A stretch of 64,000 nt of DNA from positions 16,730,283 to 16,794,282 of the forward strand of contig JAJEKV010000026.1 of the NCBI GenBank assembly GCA_021234155.1. Reading direction: 5' to 3'. Positions 46,156 through 57,616 of this stretch are shown here, in pieces. A program made the translations under genes and the position numbers. Under the pieces are notes generated by a model, which was not told where the DNA came from, did not search any database, and worked only from the letters and a program-made list of their open reading frames with translations. Position 1 is the stretch's first letter, and each line of letters begins with the position of its first letter. The DNA comes from Isoetes taiwanensis (taxonomy: Eukaryota; Streptophyta; Lycopodiopsida; Isoetales; Isoetaceae).

Positions 46156-46317
46156 TGTGACGCTCCCTGAATATATACGACACCCGGCCGTATACATACG
46201 GGGACTTTCCCCTCCCATGGCAACCATCTCGCCATGCATGGCGAGATGGTTGCCATGGGAGGGGAAAGTCCCCGTATGTATACGGCCGGGTGTCGTATAT
46301 ATTCAGGGAGCCTCACA
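46156..46317. repeat. 162-bp near-perfect palindrome in place of the 5' LTR
   Basis: 46156-46236 is the terminal 81 bp of the LTR. 46237-46317 is its reverse complement with one mismatch (sixth base from the outside). The centre is GCCATG|CATGGC. The primer site abuts one end and the target duplication the other, so it stands exactly where a 2.2-kb LTR should be. Confidence 0.9.
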
Positions 46318-46322
46318 AGCAT
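46318..46322. repeat. Target duplication AGCAT (right)
   Basis: Matches 34181-34185. It is followed directly by LINE sequence coding KQLGSIILLGDFNARTG. Confidence 0.85.
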
Positions 46323-47180
46323 AAGCAGTTGGGCAGTATCATACTCCTTGGAGACTTCAATGCGCGCACTGGGGTAGAACAACCCATGAGATTTGATCCC
46401 TTGACTGATGATATATTGCAGTTGCATCCTGCAGAAGGAGCTTGGCCACGGACATCAGATGACAATCAGGTCACGCGCTATGGTCGACAGTTGCTTTTGC
46501 TCTGTAGTATCTTTGACCTGGTAATCTGCAATGGACTAGTACAGTGGCCTTCCACCCGCAAGAGCACTTGTAGGCAGGAAAACCAGGGGGCGGATCTAGT
46601 GTGGTGGACTATATGCTGGTGCCTGAGCAGGATATGCATGTCGTCAAGCACTTTCAGGTTGTGCGAACCCCCGGTGCAACAACTCCTCACATGCCTCAGC
46701 TGCGATTGGATTATGAACATGCAGGGGCTTATGCCCAGATTCTTATAGATGACCTGGCAGAAATTTTGCAATATCAACAGACAGGCCGGCTGACTGATGT
46801 GCTTAGGACTGCGGCAGAGAGGTGCTTTGGGATAAGCCGCCCGCGACGGACCTCCAGGAACACAACCTTCCCACGTAATCAATAGTTTGATGCAGAGTGC
46901 AAAGGAACACAAACGCTGGCTCCGCCAAGTCACGGACCACGCTTTAAGCCCACATGCGGTCGGGCGACTGCGCATCTTCCTTAAAGCTAAGAAAGCCGTA
47001 CATTGCAACATCAAAGGGAAATGTTTTACCTCCCGGAACGTCATCCCGGACCTTAGGCGAAGGGTTCTTAGAAAGCGGTCTACAGCCCCACGGGGGAATA
47101 TCACTCCGAAAGCGGTGGAGACAATACTTGCAACAACTATCTCGACCCTCGGGGTGCACATGCGGCATTACCCTTGCAAG
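46318..47180 (+). CDS. LINE, endonuclease remainder and linker (frameshifted)
   Basis: Continues the endonuclease after the gypsy insertion: SIILLGDFNARTG is the conserved LxGDFN motif, and YGRQLLLLCSIFDLVICNG follows. A frame change near 46600 leads to VVDYMLVPEQD, which contains the SxxDYxL-like motif near the end of APE endonucleases, then a linker toward RT. Confidence 0.8.
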
Positions 47181-48590
47181 AAGGCCCGGTCTTTGGAAAT
47201 CACGAATCCGGGGCGTGGAACAAGGCTTGCGGCGCCTTGCCAATGGGAAAGCCCCGGACTTGGATGGTATGCGGGTAGAATTGCTTAAAGTGGGCGGGGC
47301 CGTCCATAATACCGGTCTTTGATCGCCTTGTTCAACAAGGCATTACAGAAAGGTTTCCCGCTGCAGTGGACTAATAGCAGAGTTGTTCCCATATATAAGG
47401 CAGATGACCCACACTGCCCAGCCAATTACCGAACAATCATGGTCAGTTCGGTGTTTGCAAAATTGCTTGCTGGGATTCTCGAAAGAAAGCGGTTGACGGG
47501 CCGGGCGAGGCGTGAGAGGTGCGGGCCCTAACCCAAAAGGAGATTGAGACCTCGGCACTCAACCATTGACCACATCTTCACGTTGCGAACTCTGATTGAA
47601 GACAGCAGGAACCGCCGTCAGGATCTATATTGTTGCTTTGTGGATTTTGCGAAGGCGTTTGACACTGTGCCTCGGGAAAAACTATGGGCAAGACTGCAAG
47701 AACTAGGGGTTCCTGTAGATTTGCAGAATGCAGTGTACAGGCTATACGAAAGATGCTCGGGTCGGTTGCAGCAAACAAGCCAACCATTTGATAGTAGTAT
47801 CGGGGTTCGTCAGGGATGCCCTCTCTCCCCAACATTGTTTGGGCTTTACATTGATCAATTGGAGAGCTGGCTTGCTGATAATTGGGGCGATGGAGCTCAC
47901 CTTCTCTATCAGATCATTAGACAGTTAATATATGCTGATGATGTGGACCTCCTAGCTTACACACCAGCAGACATGCAACGACATCTCGATGCCCTGGACA
48001 CATTCTGCCAAGCGACTGATATGCGCGTCAACCTGGCCAAGACTAAGGTGGTTTTCATATCATCTTCACGTCAGCCGAGGGTCCCCTCCTTCAGTTACCG
48101 AGGCCAAAATGTGGAAGTTGCATCCACATACAAATATTTGGGAGTGGAGTTTCCTTCTACTATGCACTGGGACACATCCATACGGCTACGAGTGACGGCA
48201 AGCTGGAAGGCACTATATGCAATGCAAAACAATAGTCATAGAGCAGAGTTGATGATTGGACCATCAGTCACACCTGTTCAAGGTCTTAGTAGAGCCTGTC
48301 CTTTTATACGGGGTGGAAGTATGGGGCCCAGTAGTATCACTTGCTACTTGGAATGACTTGGAGCAGGTCCAGAAAGCCTTCTTAGTACGAGCACTAGGGG
48401 TGAAGTCCACAGTCCCATATCAAATTCTACTGCAGGAGACAGGATTCTTGCCTCTTCAGAGGGCGGCTCTTGATCGCCACATTGTCTATTTTCAGAAGGT
48501 GGTCAATATGGACGATGCTCGTCTCCCTAAACTAGCTTATATCATGGCAATGGAGCCGCAACGCCTCAAGGCCTGCTGGAGGGTTGGCTA
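47181..48590 (+). CDS. LINE reverse transcriptase (frameshifted)
   Basis: GKAPDLDGMRVELLK and NYRTIMVSSVFAKLL open the fingers. DLYCCFVDFAKAFDTVPR carries catalytic Asp A. GVRQGCPLSPTLFGLYID is motif B. LIYADDVDLLAY (about 47927-47960) is the YADD catalytic box. YKYLGVEF is motif E. A frame change near 48250 leads to the thumb-like VLLYGVEVWGPV and TWNDLEQVQKAFL. This is the non-LTR enzyme that primes cDNA at nicked target DNA. The 813-bp frame 47544-48356 is free of stops. Confidence 0.9.
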
Positions 48591-49150
48591 GATGGAATGT
48601 GCAGGAGCACAGGTGCATACATGTGCAAACAGAGGCAGATCGCCATAGCTTGAGGCAATATCTTGATGCTTGCTTCCTCAGCAAGCTTTGGGATGCCAAT
48701 GCCCTTGAACAGGTCAAGACAGCACACTACCAGCGCCACATAAATTCCACATTGGAACGAGGCCCGCAATGCTACCTGCGTACCCACTTGCCCATGAAAA
48801 GGCGCAGACTCATTGCCTCCATTCGCACAGGGGCACATCATCTTCGAATTGAGACGGGCAGATGGATTGGTGAGCCATGCCAGGACAAACTCTGTCAATG
48901 CTGCCAAATGGGAGTCATTGAGGATGAATCTCATACCCTTCAAAGTTGCCCAGCATATGATCAAATTCGGACACGATATGCTGAGTTGGTCAGGCCTGGC
49001 CAGCCGTTACATGTGACATTGAGCACAACATCCGTACGGATGCGGGATCATATCTTCAAGAGATTATGGACATGCGAGATCAGCTATGTCCTCGGGCACA
49101 CACTTGACATGTATATATACATTGATGTATACTTGTACAGTTTGACAGCA
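48591..49150 (+). CDS. LINE C-terminal region with zinc motif
   Basis: A basic segment (MKRRRLIASIRTGAHHLRIETGRW) is followed by CQCCQMGVIEDESHTLQSC. This is the CCHC motif typical of LINE ORF2 C-termini (near 48890-48950). The frame continues open through the hairpin region at 49151-49224. Confidence 0.75.
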
Positions 49151-49224
49151 TTCTTATTACTGCCATGGGTTTTCCCTCGAAAACCCTTCGGGGCGGGGGT
49201 TTTTTTTAACCCGGACAGTAATAA
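49151..49224 (+). ncRNA. Structured 3' element of the LINE
   Basis: Ten-bp outer stem CTTATTACTG (49151-49160) with CAGTAATAAG (49215-49224). Inside are GGGTTTTC-CCTC-GAAAACCC, the alternative CCC-TTCG-GGG, and GGGTT-T-run-AACCC. The element end with GATAAAAAAATCATTCTC lies 80 bp further on. LINE reverse transcriptases of the stringent type recognise such 3' stem-loops; this role is inferred. Confidence 0.6.
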
Positions 49225-49309
49225 GTTTGCTGCGCTCCTTATGGGTCCCATAGGCCGATTGGCCTCAGTGGACGATAAAAAAATCATTCTCATTCTCATT
49301 TATTTGGGC

Positions 49310-49973
49310 TTTAGTTCAAAATTGGAACTTATGTATTTGCAAACTAAGTTGGTCTTTCTGCATGCATTAAAGTAGCCAAGACGGCTGGCGACATTGACTT
49401 GACATAGCGAAAGGGTTATGGTCCCTCAATTGATGTCTATGTTGTCATTTGTACAAGAATGCTATTTGTGATACCTCCACACGGAATGATTTCTTCGTTA
49501 ATGGCTTCAGGCACTGTGTAAAGAAGGAAGCCAAGCCATCTTTGTTTATGCTCAATATTACATCGAAGGGATATACGAGGTTATGTAGTTTACAATGTTC
49601 GTTACATTTTATATGGCTATATGTCTTCATTGAACACGAAAGTACGTCAACCATTTCAAATGCTTTTGCAAGGTAAAGAGCGTGCTACTCAACTCAATTG
49701 CAACTTCACAACAAATCCAACATCAGTAAATCAACTAAAAAAATGGTTCTGACACAAATCCATCACTCATTGGACATCCTATTATTATATGATTGACATT
49801 AATAAAAGGGTCCAACTTCATAGGGTTTGTACCAAAGAAATTTTCGTCGCTTTGGCCATCGCGATAAATTTTTGTGGTGTTAGTGCAAACTGTTATTTGT
49901 GGTAAAAACCCACTTGCAATTATAATGATGTTATTCCTTATATCCAAAATGTCATGCGCTTTTCTTGCATTCT
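49310..49973. other. No supported gene
   Basis: AT-rich sequence after the LINE end. Short frames only. Confidence 0.4.
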
Positions 49974-50129
49974 AGCCATATCAAATGTCACGAATCCCAT
50001 AACCAGAATTGTGAACTGCACTTTGATCTAAGGAAGCACACAACTACAGAAAACAACAGTGCTGGGCCATACGCTACTTTGGAACAGTCCATGCAATTGC
50101 TCTCTGAGCAGGCTCCTGCTTTGGACAAG
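49974..50129 (+). CDS. Possible plus-strand exon
   Basis: TTCTTGCATTCTAG precedes an open 52-codon stretch (NCELHFDLRKHTTTENNS, LEQSMQLLSEQAPALDK) that ends AAG before GTAAAT, so both splice borders are good. It is unrecognised, and the neighbouring exons on this strand were not found. It lies opposite in direction to the gene at 50374-51433. Confidence 0.3.
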
Positions 50130-50373
50130 GTAAATCCGAAATCAGCAATACATAACATTAATATGTTGTTCAAAAGATGAGACCGTATAGTCCAATGTGT
50201 TACATATTATAAGGAAACAATGTAAGACAGGAACAAAGAGTAAATTAACATCTACTAGAGACACATTCTAGGAGACCCAAATATGCACATTTAGCTCCTT
50301 ATCCTAGCTTTGAAAATGATAGGCAAACCTAGCAAGTAAAAGTAAACTACAGTTTTGTAGTGATTGTAGTGAC

Positions 50374-51433
50374 TGCACCCACACAATTGGCATGTGGCAT
50401 ACCATCGTATGTCATTCAGAGTATTTGGGATCCGCGCCTCTATAGAAAAAGTCTGGACAAAGAAGAAGCCGAAATGGTGTTGTACCTGCCATCAGAGACA
50501 TCAAAGAACTTCATCCGATAACCTCTACAGAATATGCAATATGTACTGCTCCTTTATTCATACTTTTGCTCCTGATCTAGCACCCTGAGCCTAGTTTTTA
50601 GTGCCCTTGCAAGATACTTGACTCCATCGTCCACAATCTTGCAAGAAATTGTCTTTGAATTGGGATCTTGCAGTGCTATTGCAATATACTCAAGCATATA
50701 AAACCCAAGATTTAGTTGTGCACTATAGGCGTCCTAACACCAATAGCAGAGTGCCGGTTTTTGCTCAATAGCGATGCCTTATCATTGATCAACGGAACAC
50801 TTAAAAAGCATCATATCATGTATGATCTCATGCCACAAAACATAAAAATAAGTTGTTCAGCGGTTTCCCCTTTCCAATCTTGTATCTTTTGCCCATCTTT
50901 TTCAAGAACAAAGATTGCTAAATTGATAGAAGAATTTGAATATTCAGAACGCATCAAGCCACATCTGGCAACGGGATCTGGAGTGCCCCAAAGCTTAAGG
51001 ATTTATAAGTTCCAAGCAAATGCTCAAGTGCCACATTTGTGAGACACTCTCCAGCTCTAGTCTGATTCGAAACTGCAGTATAAATGAGATCAACGGCCCT
51101 GGTATAAATGGACAGGTCTGCCATAGCCAGAACTCTGGAGGCAAGAATAGAACCGCGGGATTGCAAGCAAGAAAGAAAAAGGGAGGTTTATTTGATTCTT
51201 CAAAAGCACCCACCTGAAGGAGGAGCAACTAATTGATGTGTTAAGCTCAAGAAAGGTCATTTCTAGCAGAGGCAGTCCGTATGTCTACATGTTCAAAGCT
51301 TTTAATGCCAAGAGCAGATCACAAATACCTAATACCTGTTGGAGTTCTCTGCAACAGATGGAGTTTGTGTCGCTTCTCTGCTCCAGATATGGCGGTGCGA
51401 TGTGCCATAGCCAGCAAGCTGCTCCGGCGGCAT
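50374..51433 (-). CDS. Unrecognised spliced gene (minus strand)
   Basis: Candidate exons are 51433-51336 (MPPEQLAGYGTSHRHIW; ends at GTATTA), a middle exon within about 51130-50960 (ADLSIYTRAVDLIYTAV, ECLTNVALEHLLGTYKS), 50733-50564 (LGFYMLEYIAIALQDPN, VKYLARALKTRLRVLDQEQ; acceptor TTAG, donor GTATGA), 50524-50484 (YRMKFFDVSDG; donor GTACAA) and about 50436-50374 (RWYATCQLCGCSHYN). The exon boundaries are good but the frames of the last two do not join cleanly. The Cys motif recurs at 32.87 kb. I cannot name the protein. Function is not inferred. Confidence 0.4.
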
Positions 51434-51439
51434 AGCAAC

Positions 51440-52238
51440 AACAGGACGCCCGCTTGCTTGCCGTGTTAGTCTTTTTTTCTCTTTTTTCTTATTTTTTTTA
51501 AAGCCCGATTTTTTCCTCAGAAAGGTACGTGTTTGTTTTAGGGGAAAGCATCAATCAAGAATATTTTAAAAAACATATTTGTAGGAGAATTATATATGTT
51601 AGATTAGATAAACAAAGATTTATTCTAGTAGAGATACATGGGAAACATTAAAGGGTGCACTTGGAATTTGGGCAACTCTTTTCCTTAACAAAGGAAAAAA
51701 AAACGTCTGGGCACAATGCAGGAATCAGATAAAATAAAAAAGTTTAAGAGCCTGCCCTGCATGTCTAGGCCAAGAAGATGCCAACAGAGAAGCAATGTTT
51801 GGTAGAATGGTGCCCTAATTTAGCCTCAATGTTTGGTAGAATGGTGCCCTAATACAACCTCAAGACAATCAACGGCAAACTAACCACCCACTAACGCCAC
51901 ATAACGCAACAAAGATTTCCACTCTAGACTCTCAAGTGGTACAACATGGCAACTGGCTCGCTGGTTCTGTCTCTGGAATGGGAAAAGAAGCAACATGGCT
52001 CCGCTCAACATGTCGCTTGCAGTTGCCATGTTGTGGCGGATGGAAAAACCGCTCCCGATGCTGCCATACATCCACCAGCATAAAACGGCATATTCTATCT
52101 CCCTAGGGTTTTGCCTTCAAACATTGGTAGCAAAAATTGGTAGTCTTCAAAATCTTTCATAATTGAACGGTGTAAAGAAATTCCTCCTATACTTGGAACC
52201 AACAAACTGAATCGGCCCCCTTCTTGCCACATCCAGCT
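51440..52238. other. Upstream region of the SRR1-like gene
   Basis: No coding sequence. A direct repeat of GTTTGGTAGAATGGTGCCCTAAT occurs at about 51799 and 51833. No clear TATA box is seen close to the ATG. Confidence 0.4.
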
Positions 52239-53243
52239 ATGGCGACGGCGGCCACCAGCAGACGGAGCGCCTCTTCCTCTGATTTTGCCCATGATCCTAA
52301 ACAGTCATGGACTGTTGTTTGTCGCCGGAAATTCAGACGCCAACCCAAATGCCCAGATGCTAAAAACGTTCCAATCGGTTTGGGTTCGCAGAAATGCAAT
52401 GTGGGTTTAGAAGATGACTTCGATGATGCAAGAAGGGTCCTTTTGTTGGAACAGATCGATAAATCTCTGGAGAAGGTAAAATCTTCTCCCTTCTTTGCTA
52501 AGTTTTTGGAGCAAATGCAGAGTCTCAGGTCTTTAAATGCGTTGATCCCCGGAACCTGCTCAGACTTTGAAAGCAAGGGAGTAGACTCAGTGTCGAATTT
52601 TCCCGATTCTGAAGAAAATGGTATGAAGGGGAGCAAAGTAGGGTTAGAGAAAATTTTACATCAGCTCGAGTCAAAAAAAGGTGAAGGAGTGGATTTGGTA
52701 TTGTATGGCATTGGAAGCATTGCAAATTCTGAAGTTTCTAGATGCCAATTTTCCCTTGCATTATTATTGAGAAAAAACTTACCCGCTATTGAAAGGATGT
52801 TAGTTTATGATCCAATTTTATCAGCTTTGGAACAAAGAGTATTAGAGGCATTTGACTGCTCAATGCTCTTATATAATGAACAGGGTGGCAGATATGTGAG
52901 CAAGCCAACCCTCTTCTATATGCCTCATTGTGAGGCTGAGTTATATGACAATCTTCTTAGAGCAAATTGGAATCCTGACAGTTTAGGAAAAATTGCTGTC
53001 TTGGGGAACAGTTTCAAGCAGTATCGAGATATGTGGCCACTTCCTGGTTCTAATATGAAGTCCAAACAGCTTGGACACTTATTGAAAATTCAGAATAATA
53101 CTGAGGAACATGCCATTGAAGACTTTTCTTTTCCTCTTCAGTCTGCATTTAATGATATGAGTTGGCATTTTTTCTCTTTTACCGATGGCCTCAAACCTGC
53201 AGCCGGATTCCAAGGAGCATTTTTTGAATGTGATTCTTCATAA
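52239..53243 (+). CDS. SRR1: SRR1-like protein (intact, intronless)
   Basis: 334 codons from the ATG at 52239. A longer reading from 52224 would start at TTG and is rejected. The Ser/Ala-rich start leads to SWTVVCRRKFRR and a coiled region (VLLLEQIDKSLEKVKSSPF). The SRR1 domain begins at VDLVLYGIGSIANSEVSRC, continues with LVYDPILSALEQRVLEAF, and ends with FYMPHCEAELYDNLLRANW and IAVLGNSFKQY. Arabidopsis SRR1 acts in phytochrome B signalling and the circadian clock, and yeast and animal members in haem-related or transcription control; the molecular reaction is not known. The frame is clean, unlike its neighbours, and no transposon lies in it. It is the best-preserved host gene of the window. 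Confidence 0.9.
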   Translation: MATAATSRRSASSSDFAHDPKQSWTVVCRRKFRRQPKCPDAKNVPIGLGSQKCNVGLEDDFDDARRVLLLEQIDKSLEKVKSSPFFAKFLEQMQSLRSLNALIPGTCSDFESKGVDSVSNFPDSEENGMKGSKVGLEKILHQLESKKGEGVDLVLYGIGSIANSEVSRCQFSLALLLRKNLPAIERMLVYDPILSALEQRVLEAFDCSMLLYNEQGGRYVSKPTLFYMPHCEAELYDNLLRANWNPDSLGKIAVLGNSFKQYRDMWPLPGSNMKSKQLGHLLKIQNNTEEHAIEDFSFPLQSAFNDMSWHFFSFTDGLKPAAGFQGAFFECDSS

Positions 53244-55500
53244 CACTGCTTCTGAAGCAGATTGTCTTTGTTTTCCTATCTAACACAAAGAGTTAAGGGA
53301 TTAGCATCTTTCCCATTTATGATGATCTCTGTTGTTATGTATATCTTGGTTAGAAACTAGAAGATAAGCTGATGACATTTACATACACAAAATTGATTTT
53401 TAACAAAAGATACAAGACATTCATTTTCATGAGATTATGGGGTATGGATGGATTGGTGGTTTAGGTTCATAATTCTGATGCATGCCAGATTCTAAATGTG
53501 GTGCTTGCATATATTGCTTTCCCATCTTTTAGACCAGCTTTATGTCCATTGCTCTAAAAGCTGGACAGTCAGATATTGGTTCATGAGTGTTGGAAGCCTG
53601 TGAATTAGATATTTTTAATCGATGCAGACATAGCACATAGTGTATATTGGATTCCTTTGGAGCTCCTTTCTAGACGTTAGAGTTTTGTGTTGTGACAATC
53701 TTTTAATCATTTCCTTTTCCTGGATAACCATTTGCTGGGTGGCTGAAAGGTCAGGGATGTCCTTTTTGAGCTGCAAAGCCTTAATCAACAGACGGTGCGT
53801 TGTTACTATATCCTTGGTTGAATGATTCCATGCTCAGATGGCTTTGATAATTTATACCTATTAAACAAGGCTATTCTTAATTTAAAAGAACATAGCAATT
53901 TATGTGTGCTTGGAGAAACAAAATGCTCTGAGTCAAGGATATTTTGACTTGATAATGACTGGAGAAACAAAAATACTCTGGAGTCAAGCATGTAGTGGCT
54001 TGACAAGGTGTTGTCATAGGAAGGATGGAAGGTAGCTGGTTCACATGCAAGAACAAGAAATTAATTGTCTGTAATAGCGTTTAAGCTAAGGTTGAAAACA
54101 ATGTAATGGGAATTATCTCTCTTTTTCTTGTTAAAAGAGGACTGGATATTTTAAGCATTAACACAATTAGATGTAATGGAGATCGTCATAGCCTATTTGA
54201 ATCACAAGTCATTGAAGTTCTTTCACATTGCATTAGATATGTGCATTGATAAGGTAAGTGCTGCATTCAGGCTTAGGCGTATTACTATTAATTGAACATG
54301 AGATTCTTATATATATTAGTTTGTTAGCACCTTTTGTGTGAGGATTCAATCCCTCAAGTGCGAGCAATAAATGTCTACTGAAGAAAGGAATAACGTTAAT
54401 CATTTATCCTTGGACCTTGTTCTCATTCCATAGCGATGTTGGTTAGGATGGTTGAGATGGTATGCAAATTAGACGAAATGGATGGTATGAATTGCTGTTC
54501 AGCTATTAATGAGTTGTTTTGGAACTCTGTCTTTACATATATTTATAACCTTTTTAGGATCAGATTGCTGTTTTAACTACTTGTAATGTGCTTTTAGCAG
54601 GGAATCTCTCGCCGACCAGCTTGTCAAAGATTCACACCTCTTGCGTTCCATTTCTTAGTATGCTTGCAATCCTAATATTAACCTTCAAAGATTTTCTTGG
54701 TGGTTGTGCATTTCTATAATCCGAAACCTTAGAGATCTGATCCCACCCCTTGATCACCATTCTACCTTGGAGTCCAGCATTAGTTAAGTTGCTATAGTGT
54801 TCCAGTAAAGGTCAAGACAGTTTAGCATTGGCACAAGTTTAGAAAATTGCACATGTCTGGTCCAAGTGTTTATCAAAGCCAGAGAGGGTTCATTGCAAGA
54901 TTTTGAGATCTCCTTTCAGATTAATTATGTTAACCTGGAATTCTGTCATTAACATGTATATAAAACGTGGATAGGAGAAAGTGCAGTGAGGTGGAGACCT
55001 GCAGGCAATGTGTACTTATGGACTATTACAGGTTATGTTCATTGTCGGTGCTCTCATATTATTAGGCATTTGAAACACGAAGGCATAAGCCAAAACATGT
55101 CACCTTTGTAGGCATTCTGAGTGGAGGTGCTGATAAAAAAATGGGAAAGTATATGCATGCCAAACTGTTAATGTCGTTGTTTGAATTTGAGTTTTCCGTT
55201 TGGAATTCACTTCTCCACATATGTAAAAAATGTGGAAAGCATGTGAGATGCCTTCAGATTTAATGTTCATATATGCTTCGTATCTTGGAATACTCTGATA
55301 GCTGTCCGGCCATATCTTGTGCTCGTTGTAAAATCTATGTGGAAGAGTTTTAATCCAAATATAATTCCCCCTTTTTCCCAGGCCCATCGATCCAGCATGC
55401 AAAGTTCTTGCATATGGCTATGGCCATCCCTTTAAAGCTGAAACGAATTTAAAAAAACTAGCAAAAAAAATGCTTCAAAAACAAATTTGAGCCTAAATTG
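53244..55500. other. 3' flank of the SRR1-like gene, no supported gene
   Basis: AT-rich. Short frames in several directions (for example 55100-55402 on the minus strand) have no recognisable domain. They could be introns or 3' sequence of the GDSL gene, which reads toward this region. Confidence 0.4.
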
Positions 55501-55526
55501 TTCATTTGCCAATAACACCTAGCAGT

Positions 55527-55997
55527 ACCTCTGTAACTTATGAACTGCAGTAGATATAAACGGTTCTTTTCCACAGCAGTATGCCATTTCAAAGGCTTCT
55601 GGAATAATGTTTAACTCAACTTCTTCAATAGTCATCTTCTTGTTATATAGGCTCTGCCAGAGATCATTGATTCCAATGCAAATGAAGTACCTTCTGAAAT
55701 GGTTATTCATCTGTAGATTGGGACTGCAATTCTGTTTGGCATATCAGAATAAGAGAAGCAAAATAGATCAAATTCTATAGGGCAAAATGAGAATACCTGT
55801 TAAGGAGTTAAAAGTTGAACCATCGAGATTTTTCTGAAAGTAAAGGAACTGGTTTACTTGCTCTGCTAGGTGAAATGGGGTCATGATGGCCGATGCTCTT
55901 GCTGTGGCCCCTCCCCATGCAAAGCTTACTCCATGCTCGTAATTTGGCTCAATATTTCCAACATATGGTGGTAGTAAAGGAAACCCAAAGGCTTGAG
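55527..55997 (-). CDS. GDSL esterase/lipase, two internal exons
   Basis: Exon 55997-55797 has a clean acceptor (TATGCAG) and donor (GTATTC). It reads FGFPLLPPYVG, then YEHGVSFAWGGATARAS and TPFHLAEQVNQFLYF, the block-II/III region of plant GDSL esterases. The next exon (about 55706-55527) reads RRYFICIGINDLWQSLYN, with the conserved Gly-x-Asn-Asp of block III, then EVELNIIPEAFEMAY. It ends at GTACTG or at a TAG just after. The first exon with the catalytic Ser (GDS motif) and the last exon with the Asp-x-x-His are not found within reach, so this is a partial or broken gene. Such enzymes hydrolyse esters of cell-wall or cuticle lipids and are usually secreted. Confidence 0.7.
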
Positions 55998-55999
55998 CT

Positions 56000-57616
56000 G
56001 CATAATACAGAAAGAAGACTATGAAAAATGATAACCCATATCAAAGATCGTCTAAAGCAGATCGCAGATTTAGAAATCCGATCTGCAAGCAGGATCTAAC
56101 TTGTACTAAATACGAACCTGCAACTGGCCATCAGAGAGGCGCCCTTGAAAATGATGAACTATGTCTGCAACCACAATTAGCAAACACAAATCTTTGCAAA
56201 GCAGCAAACATCTTTGGCATAACTCTATATTCTTAATAGTTTTTGATTCATACAAAATACTTCTAGCAATACATTACTCTAACAACTTCTACAATGGTTA
56301 ATTTCTCTAATGAGAATGCACTAACGTGTCATAAGACAGAAATGCAACCTTGTCTTACTAGAACCACACTTGTGTCATCCCTCAATCTAAAAACATTCAC
56401 ACCAAAAAAAAAATTAGGAAACGAAGCTTTGTCATTCTTGGGCATATCTGTTGTTGCACTAGGGATGCCCTAAACGTAGGCAGGCGATCAAATTCTGGTC
56501 AGGGGATAGGGTCCGCCTAGGATGCTGCCTGCATTCGAGGTGAGTTCCTTCCAATTCTCTCTCAAATTTGTTCTAATGAAAGGAAAATTCTGTTTCCAAC
56601 TCCAATATGGATGATTTTTCTCCAATTCATGCAAGAACGGGCAACATTTTCTTGGTTTCATTGCAAATTTATATCTAATACCATGTTTACATTCTCACTT
56701 CGTGTCTGCTTTTTGCAGGTGTGATTTCACCCTCATGAGGTGCAGATGTGATTTCACCCTTATTAGGCTTTAAAATTCTAAATCCACGGTCTTCTTTATC
56801 TTTTGTTGGGGCTGACAATCACTTCATCCAAGTAGCAGCAGTTGATAAGAAACACCAAGATCAAATTTTCACCTAAGCAAATGCATCGGTGGTGTCAGTT
56901 CCCTCATTTTGTTTGGAAACTGATAGGCAGAGGGTGCAGCATTCACATCCCTAGCCTAAGTTAAAAAAAAAAATCAAACTATCTATTTCAATATGTGCAA
57001 GGCCACGACACAAATCAACAGCATATTCATTTCTCAGAGGTTGATGTCCAGAATGCACCATTTTATTCTCGCGTTTAGGGGTTCCAGTAATTGTCAAAAT
57101 GGAGAAGCTGAAAGCAAAGAACAACATACATGTGCTGCATACATGTAAGCCTCTTCTTGATGGGGGGCTTCAGGTACGAGCAATAATAGCAAAACGTTTT
57201 ACAACTTATTATTGGCGGTCCAAAAGTCCTTCACAGATGTAGAAGTTGGCAAATATTTATGGATTGGCAAGCAGGCAAGTCCAACTCGCATTTTACAGTT
57301 GAGCTAATGGATTGGTAAGCCAACTCACACTTTAAGAGATATAGAGTGGACGGGCTAGTCTAAAGCAACAATTTTATTGGGTTCAACATTCATCATCTTC
57401 AGCAAATCCAACAGAAATGATTTGAGGGAGGTATTAAATTGGATCGAGTCAACAGCAATGCTCAAAAAATTGTAAAGCACTTAACTGAATACATTCCATG
57501 ACCAGAGAAATTATCACCAGCCTCTCCTAAGCTGTACCAGCCAAGTTAGGAGAACACATATTGCGCCTTCAACAAAAATAATGCCAAGGAAGCGAATACA
57601 ACATTGGATGGACAGG
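56000..57616. other. No supported gene
   Basis: Intergenic or intronic AT-rich sequence between the GDSL exons and the end of the RCL1-like gene. I searched the minus strand for the GDSL first exon and did not find a GDS motif. Confidence 0.4.

Larger units (their letters stand above)
34186..46317 (-). mobile_element. Gypsy element 2 (chromodomain type, with extra ORFs before gag)
   Basis: It is inserted in the LINE endonuclease with AGCAT at 34181-34185 and 46318-46322. The minus-strand order is short palindromic 5' LTR, tRNA-Met-type primer site (46143-46154), leader, ORF A, ORF B with H3 core, ORF C/D, ORF E, gag, pol, purine tract, 2.2-kb 3' LTR. The total is 12.1 kb. The extra ORFs between primer site and gag recall Ogre-type elements, but the integrase end is chromodomain-like. 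Confidence 0.9.

Noticed and set aside
46106-46427. Two mirror-image ORFs with the same peptide on both strands
   Set aside because: They are the two readings of the 162-bp palindrome, not genes.
52224-52238. Earlier start of the SRR1-like gene
   Set aside because: The upstream codon is TTG. The ATG at 52239 is the first usable one.
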